Positions 8,017-15,306 of a stretch of 64,000 nucleotides of DNA are shown here, piece after piece. A program made the position numbers and the translations under genes. Where the stretch lies: contig NZ_PQGA01000030.1 in NCBI RefSeq assembly GCF_002917095.1, positions 1 to 64,000 of the forward strand. The letters are read 5' to 3'. The notes under the pieces are model-generated. The model did no database searches. It had not been told where the DNA came from and worked only from the letters and a program-made list of their open reading frames with translations. Source of the stretch: Paraburkholderia eburnea (GTDB lineage: Bacteria; Pseudomonadota; Gammaproteobacteria; Burkholderiales; Burkholderiaceae). How positions within the stretch are numbered: the stretch's first letter is position 1; every line of letters begins with the position of its first letter.

Positions 8017-9222
8017 TCAGCGCGTCGCCGACAGTCTTTTCCCGGCGACAAATCGCGCGAGCGCCTCCAGTCGCGAAGCGCCTGCGCCCGACGTGTAGTC
8101 GCACTCGGGACAGGAAAGCTCGAAACCCTCTCCCACCTGCGAAAGCTCCGGCTCGCCTTGCTCGCAATTCGGACAGTGCGCCGGCAAGCCGACGTGACCG
8201 TCCACGAGGGTGCCAAGCTGGGCCAGTTCCGGCTGCGTGAGGCGGCCTGACTCCGCCAGTGCGCAGAGCACGCTCGCCACCGAGCCATCGATTCCCTGCT
8301 GCGCGCGCAGTGTCGCTACCTGACGCGTCAAGCCATCCACCTCGTCCGAACGCTCGCGCAACACCGTGTCGAGCCGGTCGGCGCGCGCCTTGGCCGTCGC
8401 CAGTTGCTGGATGAAATCGAATTCTTTCCGGCTCGCGTCGCGCTGCGCAGCCTGCCATGTCGATGACATCGTACGCAGCGAATCGAGCTCGACCAGCATC
8501 GGCTTCACGCGGCGCTCGGCTTCGGCCAGTGCATCCTTGATCTGCTGGGCGTAGTGCTCGGTACTGCGGCGCATTTCCTCGTGCAAACCATCGATGCGGT
8601 CGCGCAGGCCTGCGTTGGTGGCCTGCTCGGCATCGATACGTTTTTGCAACGATTCGTTTTCGGCTTCCAGGCGACGCACCGTGGCCTGGAGACTATCGTG
8701 ATGCGAGGCGTCGTGCGCCGACGAGGCCGCGAGCTGATTCTCGAGTTCTCGCACGCGAAGCCAGGCGGCTTCCGTACGGGTTTCGCTGCGCAGGAGCATT
8801 TCGTCGGCCGCCAGCTGTCGCGCTTGGGCATCGCGCAAAGCCTGTTCGGCATCCTGGCGACTGGCGTCGATAACTTCGCGCTCTGACTCCAGCGTTTGCT
8901 TCGCCAGTATGCGGGCTTCTTCAAATAGCGCGCCAAGCAGTTCACCCGCGCGTTCTTCCAGTGCGGGGGGGATGGCGCCGCTGCCCACGCGTACTTTGGA
9001 AGCCGCACGGATACGCTGCCAGAACAGTTCGATGTCTTTGGGAATATCGCTGGCGCTACCGGTCTGCGTCAGATCGCGGACGGTAGCCATTGACGGCCGA
9101 ATGCCAAAATCAAAAAACAGCCGTTTGCATGCATGGAGCGAAAGCTCCTGGCGGCGCGCACCGTCCTTGCGCAGGCGGTCGAGTTCTTCGCGAAGGGTCT
9201 GGCGTTCTTCGTCTCGAAGCAT
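8017..9222 (-). CDS. KfrA-like DNA-binding coiled-coil protein with zinc ribbon
   Basis: Encodes 401 aa. Residues about 1-110 resemble the KfrA N-terminal DNA-binding region (FFDFGIRPSMATVRDLTQTGSASDIPKDIELFW). About 120-330 is a long heptad-rich coiled coil. The C terminus contains CPNC...CPEC, a four-cysteine zinc ribbon near 355-385. KfrA proteins are accessory plasmid maintenance and segregation factors that bind DNA through the N terminus and multimerise through the coil. The gene faces away from the origin, with its promoter beside the iterons. The ATG at 9222 is chosen on N-terminal similarity; a start at 9261 cannot be excluded. Confidence 0.8.
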   Translation of the reverse strand: MLRDEERQTLREELDRLRKDGARRQELSLHACKRLFFDFGIRPSMATVRDLTQTGSASDIPKDIELFWQRIRAASKVRVGSGAIPPALEERAGELLGALFEEARILAKQTLESEREVIDASRQDAEQALRDAQARQLAADEMLLRSETRTEAAWLRVRELENQLAASSAHDASHHDSLQATVRRLEAENESLQKRIDAEQATNAGLRDRIDGLHEEMRRSTEHYAQQIKDALAEAERRVKPMLVELDSLRTMSSTWQAAQRDASRKEFDFIQQLATAKARADRLDTVLRERSDEVDGLTRQVATLRAQQGIDGSVASVLCALAESGRLTQPELAQLGTLVDGHVGLPAHCPNCEQGEPELSQVGEGFELSCPECDYTSGAGASRLEALARFVAGKRLSATR

Positions 9223-9622
9223 GGTTGTCTCGGCTAGGGATAACGGATCGAATAATAACAAATTACGTATTGTTCGATACGATTTTCCAACCTATGTGCA
9301 TGCAGGCCTGAAAGCAGTGGATAGGCAGACTCAAAATCGCGTGCCAGCTCACGCCTGTCTCTGTTGGTTCGTGAAACAAATCTAGGTTTACGCCTTAAGT
9401 AATTGTAAACGTTTGATTTTCCATGGGCGAGCCATTTATAGACAATGTTTCACGAGGCGTTGGGAGGTGTCGTGGGCATTTCTTCGAGAAGAGGATGTGG
9501 ATATCTCAAGGGGCTCGCGGGGTTAGAAAGGCTAGAGAGTAATAAAAGTAAACACCCTTGATACCCGTTAAAAACGTTAACGCCACGGCAAAGCCTTACC
9601 TGGCGTGGTTTACAGACTGCCT
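9223..9622. other. AT-richer leftward part of the origin region
   Basis: No gene is seen. The part from about 9230 to 9580 is A/T-rich for this genome, including a stretch near 9530-9580 with TAATAAAAGTAAAC and GTTAAAAACGTTAAC. It would suit a duplex-unwinding element or promoter DNA. A DnaA-box-like TGTGGATAT (8 of 9 matches, complementary strand) lies at 9496-9504. The left end holds the promoter of the KfrA-like gene. Confidence 0.45.
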
Positions 9623-10912
9623 GGGTGAAGCTTTACGGGACAGGTAGTGAGGCTCTACGGGACGTGTGGGTGATGGGCTTCGGGGAAGCCGGTGAGAGCC
9701 TGCGGGAAAGAACGTGAGCGGATTCGGGGCCAGCCTCATTCTTGACTCTCCGGCAAGGGTGAGCGATTACGGGAGCGAATGTGGCGGGACCCGTGTATAC
9801 GCCGGAGGGGCGGGCGCTGTTACGCGAAATGCAACGGTGAGCGGATTCGGGGCACGCGATCTCCATGTTTTTTGACGCGAATCGGGCGGTCGAAAAGGCT
9901 TGGGTGAGAGCTATCGGGAAAAAACGCCGGGTGAAGGTGATGCTTTCCGGGAGCCGAAGGCTAATTTTGACCGGATTGAGGCGTTTCAGGGCATCAAGTG
10001 AGCTTTTACAGGAGGGCAAAAATCGCGGTATGGGACTGCGAACGCTATGAGCTTCGTCGGCCAGTGGCTTGTTTCGGGCGTTGAGGTGAGGATTTCCGGG
10101 AGCCTGCCATGAAGATCTGAAATTGGACATTCCCCATCGCCAGGACCGTCGTAGGTGAGTGTTTTCGGGAGCCTTTTTGGGTCAATTTATGTGCTGAGGT
10201 GAGGGTTTTCAGGAGCTAGTTGGCGTTCACTGACGGCAAAACCTTGAAAAACAAAGGCCGTGAAATTCGATCGATACCCACCGTTGTCGGAAAAGGTGAG
10301 AATTTTCAGGATTGGTGCGAGGCGATTTTAAATGGCTGACGAAGCTCGCGGGACCCTCCAGGGTGAGCCTCTTCGGGAGGTATTCATTCGATTGCCGGCC
10401 CGCGGAGGATGTGGATAACCCCCAGAATTCATTAGCTTTTTCTCATCGCGGTTCAAAAGGTGAGATTCTTCGGGAGCTTAAACCTGGCTTTGAACCGCTG
10501 GCCGGGACTGTATAAAGGTGAGGCTTTTCAGGAGCGCTTTCCTCTCCATGGCGCAGCAAGAATGGCACTGGAGGCCGCACGGCTGGGTTGCTGTCGATGA
10601 TATAGGTGAGTATTTTCGGGAGCCAAAAGGCACAAACTGCGATGTCTGGCGAGCCAATATGCCCGGTTAGCGCCTTAGGGAATAGGTTGGACGGCCGATT
10701 TGAGGTCTGCTCGATGCCGGAGAGACGCGAAGTCACCCTCTGCCCGGAACCCTGGTGTTGCGTTCACGCCAGGAAATTTTTAAGGTGAGGCTTTTCGGGA
10801 TGAATTCGACACCGTGCGAAACACTTCTTGATCGACGGTGCGCTTGATAAGCTAGTACCCGTCGGGAGCCCCGCCGCCAGGCGGGTTGCGCAAAGGTGAG
10901 GCTTTCCGGGAG
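9623..10912 (+). repeat. Iteron array of the second-chromosome origin
   Basis: About twenty direct repeats of consensus GGTGAGNNTTTTCGGGAGC lie on the + strand. The clearest copies start near 9758, 9935, 9996, 10085, 10153, 10198, 10295, 10362, 10459, 10517, 10605, 10784 and 10895. More diverged copies start near 9623, 9645, 9668, 9691, 9713, 9836 and 9902. Spacing is short on the left (about 22 bp) and long on the right (60-180 bp). Such repeats upstream of a Rep_3 gene are binding sites for the initiator. Frames within the array are short and unconvincing. Confidence 0.88.
10410..10418 (-). promoter_or_regulatory. DnaA box (perfect)
   Basis: TGTGGATAA is the reverse complement of the strong DnaA box TTATCCACA. 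It lies inside the iteron array. The surrounding GAGGATGTGGATA is identical to the word at 9491-9503 that contains the weaker box on the left edge, so the two DnaA sites bracket the left half of the array. Confidence 0.75.
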
Positions 10913-11005
10913 CGTTTCGCGGTGAGGTGTGCGATTGAAGCCGCCATCACCGGCAATGGTGAGAGGCGCGCTATAGACGCGTTTCACCACAAACGGTATC
11001 CTTGC

Positions 11006-11020
11006 GCGAAATCTCACCTT
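11006..11020 (-). promoter_or_regulatory. Inverted partial iteron before repA
   Basis: The complement of this site reads AAGGTGAGATTTCGC. It matches the first half of the iteron (AAGGTGAGATT as at 10456-10466) but in the opposite orientation to all the other copies, and it ends 10 bp before the repA ATG. Iteron replicons commonly autoregulate rep through an inverted iteron in its promoter, so this is a likely operator. Confidence 0.6.
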
Positions 11021-11030
11021 GACCCGACGC

Positions 11031-12389
11031 ATGGCCACGAAGCGCGTGAAAAAAACCGATGTGGTGAGCCCCAGCTCGGCCGAACTGCGTAAGGCCGTCG
11101 AGGCGATCGCGATTCAGCCGAAAAGCGGCAAGATCACCCTGCTCACCCGCAAGCTCTTCAATGTCCTGCTCGCCGTCGCGCAGCAGGCCGACGAGGCTGG
11201 CGATACCTATCGTGCACTGCTCTCCGACATCGTCGCGAACTCGGCGTTCGACTCGAACGATACTGCGCTCGTGAAGGAGCATTTGCGCCGCATGGTGTCG
11301 GTGCAGGTCGAATGGAGTCAGGGCACGTCGAGCCAGAAGCCGGGCCGCAAGTGGGGGATCTCCACACTGATCGCCGACGCCGAAATTCTCGAAGATCCGA
11401 CGACGCGCCGCGTCTGGGTGGAATTCTCGTTCGCGCCCAAGATCAAGAAGAAACTGCTCGACCCGGTCCAGTATGCTCGTTTGAGCCTGCAGTTTCAGAG
11501 TCAGCTGCGCAGCAGTGCGGGTCTGGCGCTCTACGAAATCTGCGTACGCTATCTCACGAATCCGAGTCATCTGACGATGCGCGAAACGTGGGAGTGGTGG
11601 CGCCCGATTCTGTCCGGTACGCCGGACACCGAAGCCGGCGACGAGGCCAAACGCGAGTACAAGTATTTCAAGCGCGACTATCTGCGCCCGGCGATTGCCG
11701 AAGTGAACGCGGTGACCAACATCTTCGTCGAGCTCATCGAGCATCGCGAGGGGCGGCGCGTTGCCGAGATCCAGTTCCGCGTCACCGAGCGTAAGCAGCC
11801 GATGCTGGCGCTCGACGAGCACCCGAACGTGTTCGACAGCACGCTCGTGGATCGCATGGTGAAGATTGGCATTCCGCTCAAGGAAGCGCAGTCGCTCTAC
11901 GCCGATAGCGAAGAGAATCGCATTCGCGCGGCGCTGCAGCTCACCGAACAGCGCATGCGCAGCACGAGCCTGCCGCCAGTGCGCAGCGCGGCCGCGCTCT
12001 TCAAGGATGCGCTCAAGAAGGGCTACGCGCCGCCGGTCGAGGACGCCGCGAGTGCTGCGGCATCGGGCCGTGCGCTCGCGGCGGGCGCTGTCGCGGCGGA
12101 CGATCCGCGGGCGCGTCTGATGGACGAATACGCGGCCTACCGGCGCAAGGAAGCCCGCGCACTCTACGACGAGCAGGGCGACCTCGAGCGCGAGATCGCG
12201 CGCACCTCGTTCGAGAACGACGAACTGCCGGGACTCGGTGCGCATTTGCGCGATGACTGGCGCCGTCGCGGTCTCGACTCCAAGCTCGGGGAGACGGCGT
12301 TCTTCGACTGGCTGGCCCGCAAGACCTGGGGCGAGCCGACAGATGGCGATCTGCTTGCCTTCACGCTGAATCACTCGCGCGCAGCCTGA
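11031..12389 (+). CDS. repA: Replication initiator RepA of the second chromosome
   Basis: Encodes 452 aa from the ATG at 11031; an in-frame TTG lies at 11019. Residues about 25-260 match Rep_3/RepB-type initiators with two winged-helix domains: KITLLTRKLFNVLLAVAQQ, WGISTLIADAEI, FSFAPKIKKKLLDPVQYARLSL and SSAGLALYEICVRY. A long C-terminal extension of roughly 190 residues, partly Ala-rich, is usual for Burkholderia chromosome-2 initiators. It should bind the iterons directly upstream and open the origin. A strong terminator separates it from parB, which is read toward it. Confidence 0.93.
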   Translation: MATKRVKKTDVVSPSSAELRKAVEAIAIQPKSGKITLLTRKLFNVLLAVAQQADEAGDTYRALLSDIVANSAFDSNDTALVKEHLRRMVSVQVEWSQGTSSQKPGRKWGISTLIADAEILEDPTTRRVWVEFSFAPKIKKKLLDPVQYARLSLQFQSQLRSSAGLALYEICVRYLTNPSHLTMRETWEWWRPILSGTPDTEAGDEAKREYKYFKRDYLRPAIAEVNAVTNIFVELIEHREGRRVAEIQFRVTERKQPMLALDEHPNVFDSTLVDRMVKIGIPLKEAQSLYADSEENRIRAALQLTEQRMRSTSLPPVRSAAALFKDALKKGYAPPVEDAASAAASGRALAAGAVAADDPRARLMDEYAAYRRKEARALYDEQGDLEREIARTSFENDELPGLGAHLRDDWRRRGLDSKLGETAFFDWLARKTWGEPTDGDLLAFTLNHSRAA

Positions 12390-12444
12390 TAGAGCGAGCG
12401 AAGTGCTCCGCTGAAACGGTGGAGTCGTAAAGAAGTTCCAAATG

Positions 12445-12483
12445 AAAAGCGGTCTTCACGCATTCCACGTGAAGACCGCTTTT
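12445..12483. terminator. Bidirectional terminator between repA and parB
   Basis: AAAAGCGGTCTTCACG at 12445-12460 pairs perfectly with CGTGAAGACCGCTTTT at 12468-12483 around a 7-nt loop, followed by more T. The A run on the left makes it work for the opposite strand too, so it can end both convergent transcripts. Confidence 0.93.
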
Positions 12484-12510
12484 TTATTTTCGGACCAGCG
12501 TGTTCGAGGC

Positions 12511-13572
12511 TTACTTCGCCTTCAGCATCGCTTCGATCTGGTGAAGGATGGCGTCGCGCCGGTCCTTCGTCAGTCCCTTGAGGCGCAACTCCAGCCGGTC
12601 ATCGCCATACGACTTGAGATCGCCGACCGATACGCCGTCGAACTTGATTTCCAGACGCTGCGCGTAACGCTGCCGGGCCGCCGGTTTGGGACTTTCCTGC
12701 GGCGTGGCGCGGCCCTTGACGATATCGGCCACCTGACGCGTGCTGAGGTCATCGGCAAGAATCCGGTTGATGAGCCGCAGCGTGGCGTCCGTGCCGCGCG
12801 CGCCGTGATATCGGCCAACTTGATACGCCATGTTCGATCCGAAGCGATCCGGACGCGCGACCATTTCCTGCATCACCGTCTCGGGCAGCTTGCCGATGGA
12901 CAGGGCGACCGCCACGGTCGATTCGTCGAGACCGAGATGCTCGGCCAGTTCGCGCTGGCTCTGGAAGTGCCGGTCGTCGATGAAGCGCTTCCAGACGACG
13001 GCATTGTCGAACACCGTTTGCGAGTCGCGCTGCACATTGAGGTCGTAGCCGAGCTTGTAGCTTTGCAGGCCGATAGGCAAATCGACGACGATCGCCTTGA
13101 CGACTTCCCGGTTGGCTTCCTTGAGCGCACGCACGCGCCGTCCGCCGTCGCTCACGAAGTAGCTGCCCGGTACGGCGTAGTCGGGAATCACGTGGATCGC
13201 CTGCTGCTGACCCTGCTTCGCCAGGTTCACCGCCAGTTCGGCAATCGACGACTTCAGATAGAAGTGACGCGGATTGAACGGGCTTGGCTTGATGGCCTTC
13301 AGCGGTAGTTCGATGATCTGGCCGGGCCGGTAGCCCTGGTCGATACGCCACGCGCGGTATTCGGCGGATTCATGCTCGGGCGCGGCCAGGCTATCGCCTG
13401 CGGAGTCGACGGCGGGCTCGGGTTGACTTGCGCGGCCAACAGGTTCGCGCGTCTTTGGCGAGTCCTGGACGAGGCCATCGATAGCGTTGAGGCGGTCGAG
13501 CGCCGTACGCTTTTCGCTGCTCGTCGTATCGGGACGTGCCTGAAAACCCTTGGCAAATTGTGAGGACTTCAT
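12511..13572 (-). CDS. parB: Chromosome-partitioning protein ParB (second chromosome)
   Basis: Encodes 353 aa. After a variable N-terminal tail of about 95 residues come the ParB/Srx nuclease-like CTP-binding fold (IELPLKAIKPSPFNPRHFYL, SDGGRRVRALKEANREV), an HTH region (SQRELAEHLGLDESTVAVALSIGKLP) and a C-terminal dimerisation part. ParB loads at parS and spreads as a CTP-dependent clamp. It is downstream of parA, with only a parS site between them. Its ribosome-binding sequence AAGGAA overlaps the edge of that parS. It probably acts on the five parS sites listed here. Confidence 0.95.
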   Translation of the reverse strand: MKSSQFAKGFQARPDTTSSEKRTALDRLNAIDGLVQDSPKTREPVGRASQPEPAVDSAGDSLAAPEHESAEYRAWRIDQGYRPGQIIELPLKAIKPSPFNPRHFYLKSSIAELAVNLAKQGQQQAIHVIPDYAVPGSYFVSDGGRRVRALKEANREVVKAIVVDLPIGLQSYKLGYDLNVQRDSQTVFDNAVVWKRFIDDRHFQSQRELAEHLGLDESTVAVALSIGKLPETVMQEMVARPDRFGSNMAYQVGRYHGARGTDATLRLINRILADDLSTRQVADIVKGRATPQESPKPAARQRYAQRLEIKFDGVSVGDLKSYGDDRLELRLKGLTKDRRDAILHQIEAMLKAK

Positions 13573-13581
13573 TCAGGTTCC

Positions 13582-13595
13582 TTTATGCGCATAAA
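13582..13595. promoter_or_regulatory. parS site 1, between parA and parB
   Basis: TTTATGCGCATAAA, a perfect 14-bp palindrome, begins 9 bp above the parB ATG and abuts the parA stop. It matches the parS type reported for chromosome 2 of Burkholderia cenocepacia. Its position means ParB bound here could affect its own translation or transcription. Confidence 0.88.
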
Positions 13596-13596
13596 G

Positions 13597-14259
13597 TCAG
13601 GAGAGCATCTCCGCGATCTCGTTCGCGCAGGCGCGAACTTCGACCGCGGCGAGCCGCGCACCACGATCGTTCATCTGCAGGACCGTCTGACCGAGGGCCA
13701 TCGCCTGCTTGTACGCTTCGCGGGTGGGGATCTGCGTCTTGAGCAAAGGGAAACCGAGTTCTTCCAGCGCGCGCTTCAGTTCGCGCGTGAGCATACGTTT
13801 CTCTTCGGTCTTGTTCAGCAGGAATACGGCCTTGAGGTCTTCGTTCATGACCTGCGCCTGCTGTACCAGCTTCACGAGGCCGACGCTCGACCAGTAATCG
13901 GCGGGCGATGACGACGTGGGAATGACGGCGATGGTCGCGGCGAGGAGGACCACGCCGGAGACTTTCTCGGTGATCGACGGCGGGCAGTCGACAACGATGA
14001 TGTCGTAGTCCCCGATGAACTTCTTTATCTCGCGGTGGATCTGGCCACCCGCTTCTGACAGGTTGACCACCGGAAAGGGAATACCGACGTCGCCGTCAGC
14101 GGACGCACTGGCCCAGTGAACCAGCGTGTTCTGGCCGTCGGCATCGACCACGAGTACACGCTTTCCCCTTTCATGGAATGCTGCGCCGAGATGCATCGCG
14201 ATCGTGCTCTTGCCGACCCCGCCCTTCTGCTGCGTGACTGCGATTATCTCTGCTGCCAA
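13597..14259 (-). CDS. parA: Chromosome-partitioning ATPase ParA (second chromosome)
   Basis: Encodes 220 aa, the size of short ParA proteins without an N-terminal helix-turn-helix, so it is unlikely to bind an operator through such a domain. It has the deviant Walker A motif KGGVGKST at about residues 12-19, the Walker A' segment VLVVDADGQNT and the Walker B-like IIVVDCPPSI. ParA forms ATP-dependent gradients on nucleoid DNA that move ParB-parS complexes. It is the first gene of parA-parB and lies just downstream of a cluster of four parS sites that occupy its leader. Confidence 0.95.
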   Translation of the reverse strand: MAAEIIAVTQQKGGVGKSTIAMHLGAAFHERGKRVLVVDADGQNTLVHWASASADGDVGIPFPVVNLSEAGGQIHREIKKFIGDYDIIVVDCPPSITEKVSGVVLLAATIAVIPTSSSPADYWSSVGLVKLVQQAQVMNEDLKAVFLLNKTEEKRMLTRELKRALEELGFPLLKTQIPTREAYKQAMALGQTVLQMNDRGARLAAVEVRACANEIAEMLS

Positions 14260-14373
14260 TTGATTTTCTCCTTTTGCTAATTGTTTTGGATTTTACCTGG
14301 ATTAAGTTGTGATTCAACGGCGGCCGTCTGATTTTCGTCGTGTGGGCGCACAACGTTGGCCATTTGGCCTGGG

Positions 14374-14387
14374 TTTATGCGCATAAA
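14374..14387. promoter_or_regulatory. parS site 2
   Basis: Exact copy of TTTATGCGCATAAA, about 115 bp upstream of the parA start; G flanks it on both sides. Confidence 0.88.
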
Positions 14388-14491
14388 GGTTTGAGGCTGG
14401 CGGCGTCTCCTGGGGGCTTGGTGCGGCCAGGTTGGTGAGGATTGAATGCGCTAACCAATTCAGCAGGTCAAAGGACCGGGCTGTCGGCAGG

Positions 14492-14505
14492 TTTATGCGC
14501 ATAAA
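14492..14505. promoter_or_regulatory. parS site 3
   Basis: Exact copy of TTTATGCGCATAAA, 118 bp from site 2. Confidence 0.88.
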
Positions 14506-14579
14506 GCGAGTGAGTGTGGACGCCGGGGACGCGCAGGAGCAGGTCGCCCGCCAGAATCGCGTCGGCAAAGATAGGCGGC

Positions 14580-14593
14580 TTTATGCGCATAAA
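14580..14593. promoter_or_regulatory. parS site 4
   Basis: Exact copy of TTTATGCGCATAAA, 88 bp from site 3. Confidence 0.88.
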
Positions 14594-14679
14594 GCCACGA
14601 GTGCGCCTCGGCAACCACGCCCTCATCGGCCGCGCGCAACCACTCCCCTCCTTCGCGCTTCTCACTGCCGCACCGGTTC

Positions 14680-14693
14680 TTTATGCGCATAAA
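14680..14693. promoter_or_regulatory. parS site 5
   Basis: Exact copy of TTTATGCGCATAAA, 100 bp from site 4 and about 120 bp before the ArsC-like gene. Confidence 0.88.
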
Positions 14694-14816
14694 GCGCCTC
14701 GCCGCCCCACCCCGGGGTGCCCCGATTCCCGGCCGCCGGTAAAATCAGTGCCGCCACGAGCGCGCCTCCCGGGCCGCCCAGCTCTCCCGCTCCTATTGAC
14801 TCCCTGCTCCCAAGCC

Positions 14817-15173
14817 ATGATCACGATCTATCACAACCCTCGCTGCTCGAAGTCCCGCGCAACCTGCGATCTGGTAGCCGCCAATAACGCGACCAACGAA
14901 CCTGTCGAGGTCATCGAGTACCTGAAGACGCCGCTCACCGTCGATCAGCTGAAGTCGCTGCACGCTCTGCTTGGCGGGCCGCTTCGCGACATGATGCGCA
15001 CGAACGAGACCGAATACACCGACCTCGGCCTCGGTGAAGAAGGCGTCACAGACGATCAACTGTACGAAGCCATCTCGAAGCACCCGATCCTGCTCCAACG
15101 CCCGATCGTTGTACGCGGTGGCGGCGCGGTGATCGGCCGTCCTCCAGAAAACGTCGCCGCGCTGTTTGCCTGA
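14817..15173 (+). CDS. ArsC-like (glutaredoxin-dependent type) protein
   Basis: Encodes 118 aa, the length of ArsC/YfgD proteins. The N terminus ITIYHNPRCSKSRATCDLV has the thioredoxin-like fold start with the active-site Cys in NPRCSKSR. The middle carries EVIEYLKTPLTVDQLKSL, and the C terminus has HPILLQRPIVVRGGGAVIGRPPE, where the Arg helps bind the oxyanion. True arsenate reductases and the housekeeping YfgD group cannot be separated from sequence alone. No arsB, acr3 or arsR is nearby, so a housekeeping role is more likely. The frame is open far upstream through two parS sites; the ATG at 14817 gives the canonical N terminus. Confidence 0.85.
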   Translation: MITIYHNPRCSKSRATCDLVAANNATNEPVEVIEYLKTPLTVDQLKSLHALLGGPLRDMMRTNETEYTDLGLGEEGVTDDQLYEAISKHPILLQRPIVVRGGGAVIGRPPENVAALFA

Positions 15174-15306
15174 CTAATTAATGCCGCCGTAGTGCCGCCG
15201 CGAAACGCACTTGCGTCGAGCAGCATCGCCAGGCACCACCAGGGCCATGCGAGCCACGCCCCCCTTCCCCAACCGCAACGACACCTGACCGATCATCGAG
15301 AATCCT

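Larger units (their letters stand above)
14260..14816. other. Non-coding parS region upstream of parA
   Basis: No convincing gene is present. The region carries four parS palindromes and must include the leftward parA promoter and the rightward start of the ArsC-like gene. Short open frames across it read through the parS sites and have no ribosome sites. Confidence 0.7.

Noticed and set aside
9623..10912. CRISPR array
   Set aside because: The repeats are short, imperfect and unevenly spaced, with no cas genes; they fit iterons beside a Rep_3 gene.
14817..15173. Arsenic-resistance operon
   Set aside because: Only an ArsC/YfgD-like protein is present; no ArsR regulator or arsenite pump gene is adjacent.
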